DNA of 47,344 nt from an uncultured Eubacterium sp. (GTDB taxonomy: Bacteria; Bacillota; Clostridia; Lachnospirales; Lachnospiraceae), in assembly GCA_934322085.1 (NCBI GenBank), contig CAKRGF010000020.1, forward strand, positions 1 to 47,344, in the 5' to 3' direction. The notes under the pieces were generated by a model, which saw only the letters and a program-made list of their open reading frames with translations, searched no databases and was not told the origin of the DNA. Positions 26,415 through 35,087 of this stretch are shown here, piece after piece. The number at the start of each line of letters is the position of its first letter. Position 1 is the first letter of the stretch. The position numbers and the translations under genes are program-made.

Positions 26415-27935
26415 TTAGAAAATGAATCCTGCCGCCAAATAAAGTGCCGCAGAAATCGCACCGGCAATCAGCACATACGGCTGGCTTGTCCGATACTGGT
26501 CATATATCGTTACCCGGCATGCTCTTGCCGAGACAACGCCTAAGTCAGAAACAACACACGCATTTGCGCCGAATAATCCGGCAGAAATAATTGCACCAAG
26601 GCACAACGGAACATTTGCACCAACGCCCGGTAATACTACCATCATAACCGGAATCGCAATCTGATACAACGTATAATTTAAGCTGAACAAGTATTCCGAG
26701 CAGCTAAAGAATACGAAGAAAATAAATGGCAGAAGACTGGCAACCGGAATTGCTCCGCAGACAGCGGATACAAAATCTTCCATTCCCATCGCATACATAC
26801 ATTCCTGCATCGCATAGCCAAGCATCAGAATAATCACCATGTCAACCATGTCGATAAAACCGTCCACGATACACTGCACATACTCAGAAATCGTCTGCAA
26901 GCCCTGCATAACATATAAAAATCCGGTAAAAATAACCGCAATGGCAAACGCCGTAAAGCAGTTAAGCCCCGTTGCTAACAAAGCAATTACAATACAGACA
27001 AGCGGCAAAATGAGGTTTAACACACTGACGTGTTTTGTCCTCTCATTATTTTCATCGAAATCCTCTTCTTCCTCTGCATCAGCCTCTTCATCACTCCCTT
27101 TAATGTCACCCATCTGGATTCCTTTTTCTTTCATCATCTGATACGCTTTTTTCATCGGTCCGATAATCGGAATTTTACCCGCCGCAAATAAGAGTGCGAG
27201 AACAATCGCTACAATCGCATAAAACATAAACGGAATCGACTGGATAAAAATATCTGTTGCCTGTGCTTTATCCGCAACATTATCCGCTTCTACAATCTGG
27301 TAAATGATAAAATATCCCCACGCACCAAACGGAAGCATTGCCGAAGCACAGATACTAATTGTACGAATGATATAAGCAAGTGCCAATCTCGGCTTCTTCA
27401 GTGCATCAATCAATGGAGAAAACGCCGCACCGGCAGTCAGTGCCGACACATAATCATCCACCGATGTCGCACCGGCGTACACACCAGCCGTCACCATAAC
27501 GGCAGCTGCTTTTCCCTTTTCCTTGCTTGTCACAAACTCGGTAAACGCCTTTGTGCTTCCGGTTCGCTTCATAGCTATAATCAAACCGCCGCAAAGGAAA
27601 AACGACATATACATCTCGATATTTTCCGGGTCACCAAGCACGGTATATAAATCATTGATAAAGCCGCCAAAACAGGCCCCCTTATACCACAATATGTAAC
27701 ATGAAAATGTACCTAAAACCAGCGACTGCATAACATCTTTTGTGACCAGAGCATATACAAACAGCCCTGCCAGTGGAACAAGAATCCAGAAACTTCCTGT
27801 CACCATTTTTGTTGGCACCAAAAACAAGACAACCCAGAACACAATCCAAAATGCCCAGAGTTTTACCATTTTCGGCTCGATATGCTTCGGATTCATGTAA
27901 TATAAAATTCGTTTAAAAATGTTTTTACTGTCCAT
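26415..27935 (-). CDS. NhaC-family Na+/H+ antiporter-like transporter
   Basis: A 506-residue polytopic protein with about 11-12 helices and a long acidic cytoplasmic loop in the middle (GSDEEADAEEEEDFDENN). The motif ATSVDDYVSALTAGAAFSPL and SARACRVTIYDQYRTSQPYV resemble the NhaC superfamily, whose members exchange Na+ for H+ or for organic acids and amines. The ATG at 27935 has GGAGTGATTGAT before it. It lies between an OCD-family gene and the alcohol dehydrogenase, so it may export or import a pathway metabolite instead of serving pH balance. Confidence 0.75.
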   Translation of the reverse strand: MDSKNIFKRILYYMNPKHIEPKMVKLWAFWIVFWVVLFLVPTKMVTGSFWILVPLAGLFVYALVTKDVMQSLVLGTFSCYILWYKGACFGGFINDLYTVLGDPENIEMYMSFFLCGGLIIAMKRTGSTKAFTEFVTSKEKGKAAAVMVTAGVYAGATSVDDYVSALTAGAAFSPLIDALKKPRLALAYIIRTISICASAMLPFGAWGYFIIYQIVEADNVADKAQATDIFIQSIPFMFYAIVAIVLALLFAAGKIPIIGPMKKAYQMMKEKGIQMGDIKGSDEEADAEEEEDFDENNERTKHVSVLNLILPLVCIVIALLATGLNCFTAFAIAVIFTGFLYVMQGLQTISEYVQCIVDGFIDMVDMVIILMLGYAMQECMYAMGMEDFVSAVCGAIPVASLLPFIFFVFFSCSEYLFSLNYTLYQIAIPVMMVVLPGVGANVPLCLGAIISAGLFGANACVVSDLGVVSARACRVTIYDQYRTSQPYVLIAGAISAALYLAAGFIF

Positions 27936-27965
27936 ATCAATCACTCCAATCACACAAAAAACTTA

Positions 27966-29156
27966 CTACCTGGATGAATGATCCCAGATTTTTAACTGCG
28001 TACCAATGCCATGGTCGACGGCATTGCGGTAAATTTCAGACCCCCATGCAACGTCCTCAATCGGCATTCCTTCAATGGCAACAAAAATAATTTCATCATC
28101 GGACTTTCTTCCCGGTTTTTTGCCGCGGATAATTTCACCCAAATGGTCAATGGAATCTCTCGTAATCAGGCCATCCTCTACCATGTAATAGAACTCCTCA
28201 CCCATGCAGCCGGTCGCCTTACGCATTCCATTTTCATCGTAACCCTCTTCATCCTCGATGCCGTACTCCTCATACATCTTCCAGTTATCGACAACTTTGC
28301 GGATGCCAACAAGTTCTTTTTTATCCATGTTGAAAAAGCTCGTCGCAATCAGGGTAACACCCGGTTTTAACCATTCTTTTTTGTAGGTCGGATACTGTCC
28401 CGGTTTCACAGAAACCGACTCGCTGATAATATCAGAGCCGCGGACTGCTTCCTCTAACGTCTCACAGATGATTACTTCCTTCACCTGTTTATAATGGGTT
28501 TCAATAAACTCCTTAAGTGCAGCCGCCGTTTTGGATTTTAAAGAACCTGCCTTAATTTTTACCGTGTCAATATTTTTTGCATTTGTCATAATGGCACGGA
28601 AACAAGCTTTCGCAATCGGTCCTGCACCCAACATTGTAAGAACTTTTGAATCTTCTCTTGCCAAAAGTTTGGTTGCCAGTCCCGGCATTGCCCCCGTACG
28701 CATTGAACTTAATAAGTTCGCTGACATATAGGCAAGCGGTGCTCCGGTCTCCACATCATTTAGGGCAAACATCAAATTGGAACGCGGAATTCCCATCGGG
28801 CGGTTATTTCCGTTTGAGCCGTACCATTTACATCCTGCAACATGGAATTTACCTCCTAAGTACGCCGGCATGGCGATAAACCGCCGGTCCGCGCCGTCAT
28901 TAATCGGGAAACCGTCAATATCGGATTTTTTCGGAAATTCCAGCATAATTCCGTGAGAGTTATGCTCCGGACCACCCATGATGAAATCACCGTCTTCCAA
29001 AAGTCCCATTGTTTCTTCCATCACATCAACGCATTTGGCAGCATCCATAACTCCCGCCTCAATCATATCCTCTTCATCTAAATAAAGCATACGGAGTTTT
29101 TTCGATTCTACTAATTTTGCTTTTTCTTCTGCAATTACAGCCTCTAATTCACTCAT
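27966..29156 (-). CDS. Ornithine cyclodeaminase/mu-crystallin family protein (copy 1)
   Basis: A 396-residue relative of the protein at 19530-20681, with LYLDEEDMIEAGVMDAAKC, GCKWYGSNGNNRP, YMSANLLSSMRTGAMPGLATK and Rossmann segment VLTMLGAGPIAKACFRA. The front carries about 20 extra residues compared with copy 2. The ATG at 29156 is nine bases after AGGAG. It directly follows the FAD-dependent oxidoreductase gene. Having two paralogues in one locus suggests two subunits of one enzyme or two consecutive steps. The family handles ornithine, cyclic imino acids or opine-like substrates; the exact reaction is not settled by sequence. Confidence 0.75.
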   Translation of the reverse strand: MSELEAVIAEEKAKLVESKKLRMLYLDEEDMIEAGVMDAAKCVDVMEETMGLLEDGDFIMGGPEHNSHGIMLEFPKKSDIDGFPINDGADRRFIAMPAYLGGKFHVAGCKWYGSNGNNRPMGIPRSNLMFALNDVETGAPLAYMSANLLSSMRTGAMPGLATKLLAREDSKVLTMLGAGPIAKACFRAIMTNAKNIDTVKIKAGSLKSKTAAALKEFIETHYKQVKEVIICETLEEAVRGSDIISESVSVKPGQYPTYKKEWLKPGVTLIATSFFNMDKKELVGIRKVVDNWKMYEEYGIEDEEGYDENGMRKATGCMGEEFYYMVEDGLITRDSIDHLGEIIRGKKPGRKSDDEIIFVAIEGMPIEDVAWGSEIYRNAVDHGIGTQLKIWDHSSR

Positions 29157-29186
29157 GCCTTTCATCTCCTTTGACTTTTGCTCAGT

Positions 29187-30323
29187 TTATTTCAAACTCT
29201 TAAAACGGTCATAGCTTAAGGAAGAAATATCAACTATTGTGTCTTCTCCTGCTACCATCTGGGACAGCATCAATCCGACTGCCGGTGCGGTACCAAATCC
29301 ATGACCGGTAAATCCACAGGCAAGAATCAGTCCCGGAACTTCATCTACACGGTCGATAACCGGTACGCCGTCAAAGCACAAATCACACCAGCCGCCCCAT
29401 GTGCGGACAATTTTTGCATCTGCCAGTTTCGGAATGTAGCCCATAATCGCACGGCATCCTGCCGAAGCGGTAATCGATGTTGTGCGCAAATCATCAAACG
29501 ATTTATCAATCGATTCTTCCAAGCCGGAATCCGAACCGAATACAAATGAACCATGCTGTGACTGATGTCCATAGAAATCGGCATCTGCAGTTCCTAACAT
29601 GATATCAAACATGTGTGGCTGCATTTCCGTTACCAGACATTCTTCAAAGAATTTTGTCATCGGCACATCAATTCCTACTGTGCGGGCAATAAAGCGGCTC
29701 TCGTAGCCGGCAGCCAGAATAATGGTTTCGCCCTCAAATACTTCTCCGGTTGTAAGAATTACTTTTCTCGCTTTTCCCTTTACTTTTTCAATGGCTTTTA
29801 CCTTTGCTCCGGTTATGTAACGTGCACCGAGTTCCAGTGAACGGGTATAAAAGGCAAGGGTTGTTTTCATTGGGTTGGCGTGACCGTCGGTTGGACACCA
29901 GCTTGCACCAATGACTTCATCCGAAAGGTGCGGACAGATTTCTTTGACCTCTTTGCCGTCAATTACATGCATATCCAGTCCTACGCTTCTGGCATTGGAA
30001 GCTAAGGTTTCAAGTTTTTTCAAATGTGCTTCTGTTTTACCAAGACGCAAGTTTCCTCTCTGGTAATACTCAACGTCTACACCAAGTTCTTCGGAAAGTG
30101 TCGGCCACATATTGTTGACCGCATACATCGCATACGGAAGTTCTCTGACATCACGTCCGGACTGGCGGACACCACCACCGTTTCTTGATGAACCACCGTG
30201 TCCGATACTGTCATCTGCTTCTAATACTAAAACGTCTTTGATTCCTCTTTTGGCAAGGTAATACGCAGTTGCACAACCGTTAATACCGCCACCGATAATA
30301 ATTACGTCTGCTGTTTTTTTCAT
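29187..30323 (-). CDS. FAD-dependent amine/amino acid oxidoreductase (DAO fold)
   Basis: A 378-residue flavoprotein. The FAD-binding motif GGGINGCATAYYLAKRG is at the N-terminus; GHGGSSRNGGGVRQS and the closing LACGFTGHGFGTAPAVG are typical of sarcosine oxidase beta, HcnC and D-hydroxyproline dehydrogenase subunits. It would oxidise the C-N bond of a secondary amine or imino acid in the cytoplasm. It overlaps the [2Fe-2S] gene by four bases and belongs to a four-gene set (29187-32590) that together resembles HcnABC-, opine oxidase- or LhpBEF-type complexes. Confidence 0.85.
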   Translation of the reverse strand: MKKTADVIIIGGGINGCATAYYLAKRGIKDVLVLEADDSIGHGGSSRNGGGVRQSGRDVRELPYAMYAVNNMWPTLSEELGVDVEYYQRGNLRLGKTEAHLKKLETLASNARSVGLDMHVIDGKEVKEICPHLSDEVIGASWCPTDGHANPMKTTLAFYTRSLELGARYITGAKVKAIEKVKGKARKVILTTGEVFEGETIILAAGYESRFIARTVGIDVPMTKFFEECLVTEMQPHMFDIMLGTADADFYGHQSQHGSFVFGSDSGLEESIDKSFDDLRTTSITASAGCRAIMGYIPKLADAKIVRTWGGWCDLCFDGVPVIDRVDEVPGLILACGFTGHGFGTAPAVGLMLSQMVAGEDTIVDISSLSYDRFKSLK

Positions 30324-30649
30324 TTGCAGTCACCTCCATCCCTTGCTAAAACTTTCATCTCAATTGGTCTCATCGGAGCTCTTGATACCGCCGGTTCAAT
30401 ATCCGTCGGTCTTACGTGAAGCTCTCTTGCCATAATTCCTTTTACTAATTTACCACAGGTCTGTCCCTGACAGAGTCCCATGCCATTTCTCAGATATCGT
30501 CTCATTTCCTCCATTGTCACAATGCCCTCGTGAATGGCTTTTCGAATTTCGCCTTTGGTCACTTCCTCGCATCGGCATATCAGCATATCATCATCTGCGC
30601 CAGGTACAAAGGGACCGATTTCTTTTAATTTTTCCTGAATATCCATCAT
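30320..30649 (-). CDS. BFD-like [2Fe-2S] subunit
   Basis: A 109-residue protein with the bacterioferritin-associated-ferredoxin-like cluster site: CRCEEVTKGEI, then CQGQTCGKLV about 35 residues later. In amine dehydrogenase complexes this domain is usually fused to the large flavoprotein; here it is a separate gene between two flavoprotein genes. It overlaps the DAO-fold gene by four bases, so a 1:1 complex is plausible. It would relay electrons between the flavins. Confidence 0.82.
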   Translation of the reverse strand: MMDIQEKLKEIGPFVPGADDDMLICRCEEVTKGEIRKAIHEGIVTMEEMRRYLRNGMGLCQGQTCGKLVKGIMARELHVRPTDIEPAVSRAPMRPIEMKVLARDGGDCK

Positions 30650-30697
30650 ATCGTTTTCCTCTTTTCTGCGCTGTCTCGCGCGTTATTTTCGCGTTTT

Positions 30698-32269
30698 CTA
30701 TGCTCTCTTATAGAAGCGTGCCTTCATTGTCATATCACTTGGCACCTTAATCGTCAACAGATTGGTGTGGTCAAATGCTTTGGCAGTTTTACAGGATACC
30801 ACTTCGCAGTCGCACACTTTCTGTCCGTCTCGTCCGAGCGCAATTCCTTTTTCTCCTGCCTCCGGCAGCGGAAGAAATTCGTAAGGAAGAGTGACGGTAC
30901 CAAATCCAGGCTCCGTTTCCTCATCAACTAAGAAGATTGCCTGACCGGAACAGGAAGCTACACACATACCACATCCGATACATTTGGAACCCGGCACAAC
31001 AACCGGCAGCGATGTAATGTTATCGCCGATGGAAATACATCCTTTTGCACAGGCATCCTGACATGGGTTACACGGAATGTTCTGCGTACACTCCATAACC
31101 GGATGAACACCGACTGCATGGGTAACACCCGGATACCGTTCAATCTCATCGTCCGCTACATAACCTTTTGCGAGAAGGTTTTCGGAAATGTCTATGCCCT
31201 CTTCGGTTTTCTCAATTTTTTTGCCTCGGTTTTTCGGAGCAAACATTCCCTGACGAAGGGCTTCCAGTGCGGATTCCAATTCGCTTACGCGGGCTTCTCT
31301 TTCTTCTTTTGTCATGTAGCCCAGATACTCAGAAATGACAGCTCCTGAAATACGACCTTCAATCATTGCTGAACTTGCTTCCTCGATTCCGGATACATCG
31401 CCTGCTGCGTAAATACCCGGTACACTGGTTGCGCCAAGAATATCACAAACCGGTACATAACCGCCCGGTGTGTCATTCATTTCGCAGCCTGCCTGTTTGA
31501 GTAACTGTGACATCGGTGACAAACCAACTGCCATACAAATGGTGTCCACATCGAAATGTTTTTCCGTTCCTTCGATGAACTGGAAGTTTTTATCGACCTC
31601 TGCAATCGTAACACCCGTTACACGATCTTCGCCTTCTGCTTTTACGATGGTGTGTGACAGATAAAATGGTACCCCGAGTCTTGCTACTTTCGCAGCGTGT
31701 ACCCCGTATCCGCCGACTCTCGGTGCCGCATCAACGAGGGCAACCACTTCGCATCCTGCCTGCATCAACTGGAAGCTGACAACCAATCCTACGTTACCGG
31801 TTCCAAGCATCAGAATCTTTTCTCCGGCTTTGATGTGGTGAAGGTTCATCATCGTCTGCGCTGCACCTGCTCCGATTACACCAGGCAACGTCCAGCCTGG
31901 GAACGTTACCATGTTTTCACTGGCTCCGGTTGCCACTAAGATGGCATCCCCTTTCATATGTTTTACTTCATCACCGATTCGCACCGTAATTTCTTTTTCC
32001 GGATACAAACCGATTACCGTTGCATTTAACATAACTTCAACGCCGTACTTTTCCGCCTCAGCGAGAAGTTCTTCTCCTATTTTAAATCCGCGGATTTTTG
32101 CTTTGTGCTCCTTTGAGCCAAAGAACTTATGAATCTGCTTAAATAACTGTCCGCCCGGTTTTTCATTTTCATCAAGTACCAGAGGATGCAATCCATGTTT
32201 TGCTGCTTCGGTTGCTGCGGACAATCCGGCTGGTCCTGCTCCAATTACAATCAAATCATATCTTTTCAT
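30698..32269 (-). CDS. FAD/NAD(P) oxidoreductase with ferredoxin domain (HcnB/OoxA-like)
   Basis: A 523-residue flavoprotein. It begins with VIGAGPAGLSAATEAAKHG (FAD site), has a second nucleotide site ILMLGTGNVGLVVSFQLM and the ATG-type segment IYAAGDVSGIEEAS. After about residue 390 there is a ferredoxin-like region with CTQNIPCNPCQDACAKGC and CIGCGMCVASCSG, enough for two [4Fe-4S] clusters. It would pass electrons from the DAO-fold subunit to a carrier. The added ferredoxin domain is unlike simple HcnB and fits an anaerobe that uses an acceptor other than oxygen. The next gene upstream touches it directly (32269/32270). Confidence 0.83.
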   Translation of the reverse strand: MKRYDLIVIGAGPAGLSAATEAAKHGLHPLVLDENEKPGGQLFKQIHKFFGSKEHKAKIRGFKIGEELLAEAEKYGVEVMLNATVIGLYPEKEITVRIGDEVKHMKGDAILVATGASENMVTFPGWTLPGVIGAGAAQTMMNLHHIKAGEKILMLGTGNVGLVVSFQLMQAGCEVVALVDAAPRVGGYGVHAAKVARLGVPFYLSHTIVKAEGEDRVTGVTIAEVDKNFQFIEGTEKHFDVDTICMAVGLSPMSQLLKQAGCEMNDTPGGYVPVCDILGATSVPGIYAAGDVSGIEEASSAMIEGRISGAVISEYLGYMTKEEREARVSELESALEALRQGMFAPKNRGKKIEKTEEGIDISENLLAKGYVADDEIERYPGVTHAVGVHPVMECTQNIPCNPCQDACAKGCISIGDNITSLPVVVPGSKCIGCGMCVASCSGQAIFLVDEETEPGFGTVTLPYEFLPLPEAGEKGIALGRDGQKVCDCEVVSCKTAKAFDHTNLLTIKVPSDMTMKARFYKRA

Positions 32270-32590
32270 TTACGCTTCCTCCTTTGCACTTGCTCCATAC
32301 TGGGTCTCTACTACCATTCCCTCTTTCAACGGGGTGATACAGGTTCTTACATTTGGCTTTCCATCAACTACCATAACGCAGTCGGTACAGCGTCCAATCG
32401 CACAAAAGACACCTCGTGGTTCATGCCGTTTTGCTGTATAACGATGTGCCATCACACCTGCTACGCGAAGAGCTGCTGCAATTGGCTCTCCCTCATACCC
32501 TTCCAACGTTGTTCCGTCATATGAGAATTTCACTAATTTTCCTTTTGGAGATTCCCCTAAAATCGGATGATTTTCAATTCTCTTTTCCAT
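32270..32590 (-). CDS. [2Fe-2S] subunit, HcnA/SoxA N-terminal-like
   Basis: A 106-residue protein of the small Fe-S subunit type found in hydrogen cyanide synthase, opine oxidase and sarcosine oxidase alpha. The cluster ligands are in GVFCAIGRCTDCVMVVDG and VRTCIT. The ATG at 32590 (MEKRIENH) is eight bases after GAGG; the frame is open to 32611. It is the first gene of the dehydrogenase set and sits about 95 bases behind the MerR-type promoter. Confidence 0.85.
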   Translation of the reverse strand: MEKRIENHPILGESPKGKLVKFSYDGTTLEGYEGEPIAAALRVAGVMAHRYTAKRHEPRGVFCAIGRCTDCVMVVDGKPNVRTCITPLKEGMVVETQYGASAKEEA

Positions 32591-32683
32591 ACCGTAATCC
32601 TCACTTTCCAAAATTCAAATTGATTTAGAAACAACAAAAGAGCCACTGGCACCAAACGCGGTCACCATTGACTCTTTACGGGA

Positions 32684-32714
32684 AGTATAAACCCTAGAAC
32701 CATACTAGGGTCAA
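32684..32714 (-). promoter_or_regulatory. MerR-type promoter/operator with 19-bp spacer
   Basis: Minus strand TTGACC (32709-32714), 19 bases, TATACT (32684-32689). The spacer holds a perfect inverted repeat, ACCCTAG, seven bases, CTAGGGT (32691-32711). An over-long 19-bp spacer with a central dyad is the classic MerR-family target. The MerR gene lies divergently 200 bases away, so it very probably activates the whole catabolic set from here. Confidence 0.88.
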
Positions 32715-32731
32715 GGGCTTTTTTTGAAAAT

Positions 32732-32760
32732 TTGACATTTTTTTTCATCTTTGCTAAAAT
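32732..32760 (+). promoter_or_regulatory. Promoter of the MerR gene
   Basis: Plus strand TTGACA (32732-32737), 17 bases, TAAAAT (32755-32760). It lies close to, but does not overlap, the divergent MerR-type operator. Confidence 0.75.
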
Positions 32761-32775
32761 AAAGGCACTTGCAAC

Positions 32776-32912
32776 GGCGCTGTTTCTATGAAATAGCGCC
32801 GTTTAGTTTAGGAGGAACCGCCAAGAACGAAGTTCTTGCTTAAAATCGGTTCCGACGACTTGCCGCCGAACGCATGTGAGGGGGCACTACCTTTATATTA
32901 GGAGGAACCGCC
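32776..32912 (+). promoter_or_regulatory. Structured leader of the MerR gene with duplicated ribosome site
   Basis: A hairpin (GGCGCTGTTTC, loop TAT, GAAATAGCGCC) at about 32776-32801 is followed by two copies of TTAGGAGGAACCGCCA, at 32808-32823 and 32898-32913, 90 bases apart. Only the second precedes the true ATG. A small hairpin (CAAGAAC, GAA, GTTCTTG region) lies between them. The first copy may be a decoy ribosome site or mark a short duplication. Confidence 0.6.
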
Positions 32913-33743
32913 ATGGCAAACAGCACATTTCACATCGGAGAATTATCAAATTTATTTAATATCAGTGTCGATTCAATTCGTTATTATGAAAAAAAGGGAT
33001 TAATCTGCCCGACTCGAAATGAAAATAACGGATACCGGGAATATTCTCTGGATGATTTTCAGACCTTGGTGATGATTCGTGAACTGCTGGGACTTGATTT
33101 TCACAAAGAGCAGATTAGCGAATTCCTAAAGAACAGAAATGTAACGACCACAATGGAAATGTTAGATACGGAGCTTTCTATTATAAAGGAAAAAATGGAA
33201 GTGCTTCAAAAGAAAAAGGATCAGATTGTCAGCCGGATTCAGTCTTTGCAGGCCGTTCAGAATGAATCATCGGACACTTCCATTCAATTAAAGACATTCA
33301 AAAAGCGCCCGATTGCCATGATTTCCACAGAAAACCTGCCGGACGCTTATGTCGACTACACAATGGTTCAATATATGAAAAAGAACCAGATTAAATTAAA
33401 CACCATCGGTTTCTGCGACTGTTACACGCTGGATTTAGAAAAATCAAATCCCGACTCCGATTACTACCGCACGGAAAATGTTTTCTTTTTGACCGACAGC
33501 ACTAAAACAAAGACGGATACATTTCTCCCTGCCGGCGAATATCTGTGTCTGTACTACCACGGCTCCTTGAAGCAGACCAAACAGTTGATGCCTTCTCTCT
33601 ATGCGTATGCGAAAGAGCATCACTTAACCGTCACCGGCCACCCGATGGAACTTTGCCACATCGACAGTTATGAGACGAACCGCGAAAGCGAATATGTCAT
33701 TGAGTTAGAACTCCCAGTAAGTTCTCATCCCAAACAACAGTAA
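32913..33743 (+). CDS. MerR-family regulator with GyrI-like effector domain
   Basis: A 276-residue transcription activator. The helix-turn-helix is HIGELSNLFNISVDSIRYYE with GYREYSLDD following; a dimerisation coiled coil lies around residues 80-115; the rest is a BmrR-type GyrI-like ligand-binding domain (PAGEYLCLYYHGSLKQTKQL). Members sense small hydrophobic or cationic molecules. Its likely target is the 19-bp-spacer promoter facing the catabolic genes. The inducer may be the amine that the locus imports. The start ATG is preceded by AGGAGGAACCGCC. Confidence 0.9.
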   Translation: MANSTFHIGELSNLFNISVDSIRYYEKKGLICPTRNENNGYREYSLDDFQTLVMIRELLGLDFHKEQISEFLKNRNVTTTMEMLDTELSIIKEKMEVLQKKKDQIVSRIQSLQAVQNESSDTSIQLKTFKKRPIAMISTENLPDAYVDYTMVQYMKKNQIKLNTIGFCDCYTLDLEKSNPDSDYYRTENVFFLTDSTKTKTDTFLPAGEYLCLYYHGSLKQTKQLMPSLYAYAKEHHLTVTGHPMELCHIDSYETNRESEYVIELELPVSSHPKQQ

Positions 33744-33776
33744 GTTACCACCGCAATGGACGCTCACACGAAACAA

Positions 33777-35084
33777 TTACGGGCGTCCAATCCATTTGCT
33801 GCCACCATAGCCATCGCCTCTGGCAGCCCACTTCGTCGTAAGAATCGGTTTGTTTCCCTGAAAACCATAGCAGGAATAACCGACAAACATTTCAACATGA
33901 TAAATCCCTTTATATCTGCCGTTATTAGCTCCGGTGCCAAACAGCAAATCACCAGGACGAAGTTTCATCTTTGAAATATTTTTATAGCTGTCGCCGCCTT
34001 TCACCCATCTTTTATGTGACGCACACCACTTAGCGATATCAGCCGCAACGGGTGCATAATTTTTATTACCAAATGATTTCCCTTCTTTTTGATAAGCCTT
34101 CCAGACAAGAGAACTGCAGTCATAATACTTGTTACTCATTCGTTTTGCCTGACTATATTTGCAGGTTCTCGCAATCTTTTTTGCCTTGTTAATGACGGCA
34201 CGTCTTTTTTTCGTGACAACGGAAACCGCACACCCTACTTTCTGGTTTCCAATTTTTGCATAGACAACCGCGTTTCCATTTTTCTTTGCTTTGACTTTTC
34301 CACTTTTTGAAACGTTTACTACCTTTTTATTTGTCGTACCCCAGCTAAGTTTTCCCTTATATCCTTTGACTTTTAATTGCACGGTATTTTTCTTGCACAA
34401 AACAGCTGAATTTTTCGACATATTAACCTCAATAATCTGCACCGTAATGGTAAATATTTTCCCATTCAAATCTACGGTAAGTGTTGTTTTGCCTGTATAA
34501 TCCCCCTGAATAATCAGTTCCTTCTTTGTGGAATCAAGCTGGCAGGTAAGCCACACCGACGAATCTGCCACACGGTAGGACATGGTGTAATACGTTAAAT
34601 CCGGTGCATTCACAAGAGGAATCCGCACTTTCAATCCTTCGTCATCATAATTCCAGCCCACCTGATACATTTTGACCGTTGTTGTCTGCAATCTGGTTTT
34701 TGACATATCACCAGCGGCAAACAACTCATAGGAAGCAGAGAAACATTCATTTCCGGCGGCATCCCAGCCTCTTGCCGTAATAAACGTCTTTCCTCCACCG
34801 ACAATCCGGAAATTTCCAGCGGCGTCCACCGTCGCAGTCTTTCCATTTGATGAGTGAAATTCTTTTCTCGCGATTTCAACCATGCTGTACCAATCCATCT
34901 GCAATTCAATTTTACCATAATCACCCACATGGTAAATGTCGCCATCCTCCCAATCATTGGCATCACTCGAACCATTATATAAGGTAATGTCTTTTTCAGC
35001 CGCCTTCGCATCACCAGCATAAAATCCCATTGCAGCAATTAGAAATACCGCTGCAAACAATACGATACCACCATATTTTTTCAT
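33777..35084 (-). CDS. Secreted Big2-domain protein with NlpC/P60-like hydrolase domain
   Basis: A 435-residue exported protein. A signal peptide (IVLFAAVFLIAAMGFYAG, cleavage near AKAA) is followed by an unrecognised beta-rich region and a Big2-type Ig-like domain (LSWGTTNKKVVNVSKSGKVK). The C-terminal domain has the NlpC/P60 pattern YYDCSSLVWKAYQKEG (nucleophile Cys) and YHVEMFVGYS (catalytic His). Such enzymes cut cell-wall peptides outside the membrane. It begins a few bases after the HD-GYP gene, so the two are probably co-transcribed. It converges with the MerR gene; a TGGACGC/GCGTCCA dyad lies in the junction but has no T-run. Confidence 0.82.
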   Translation of the reverse strand: MKKYGGIVLFAAVFLIAAMGFYAGDAKAAEKDITLYNGSSDANDWEDGDIYHVGDYGKIELQMDWYSMVEIARKEFHSSNGKTATVDAAGNFRIVGGGKTFITARGWDAAGNECFSASYELFAAGDMSKTRLQTTTVKMYQVGWNYDDEGLKVRIPLVNAPDLTYYTMSYRVADSSVWLTCQLDSTKKELIIQGDYTGKTTLTVDLNGKIFTITVQIIEVNMSKNSAVLCKKNTVQLKVKGYKGKLSWGTTNKKVVNVSKSGKVKAKKNGNAVVYAKIGNQKVGCAVSVVTKKRRAVINKAKKIARTCKYSQAKRMSNKYYDCSSLVWKAYQKEGKSFGNKNYAPVAADIAKWCASHKRWVKGGDSYKNISKMKLRPGDLLFGTGANNGRYKGIYHVEMFVGYSCYGFQGNKPILTTKWAARGDGYGGSKWIGRP

Positions 35085-35087
35085 CTT

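Noticed and set aside
33758..33793. TGGACGC/GCGTCCA dyad as terminator between convergent genes
   Set aside because: The loop is long and no T-run follows on either strand.
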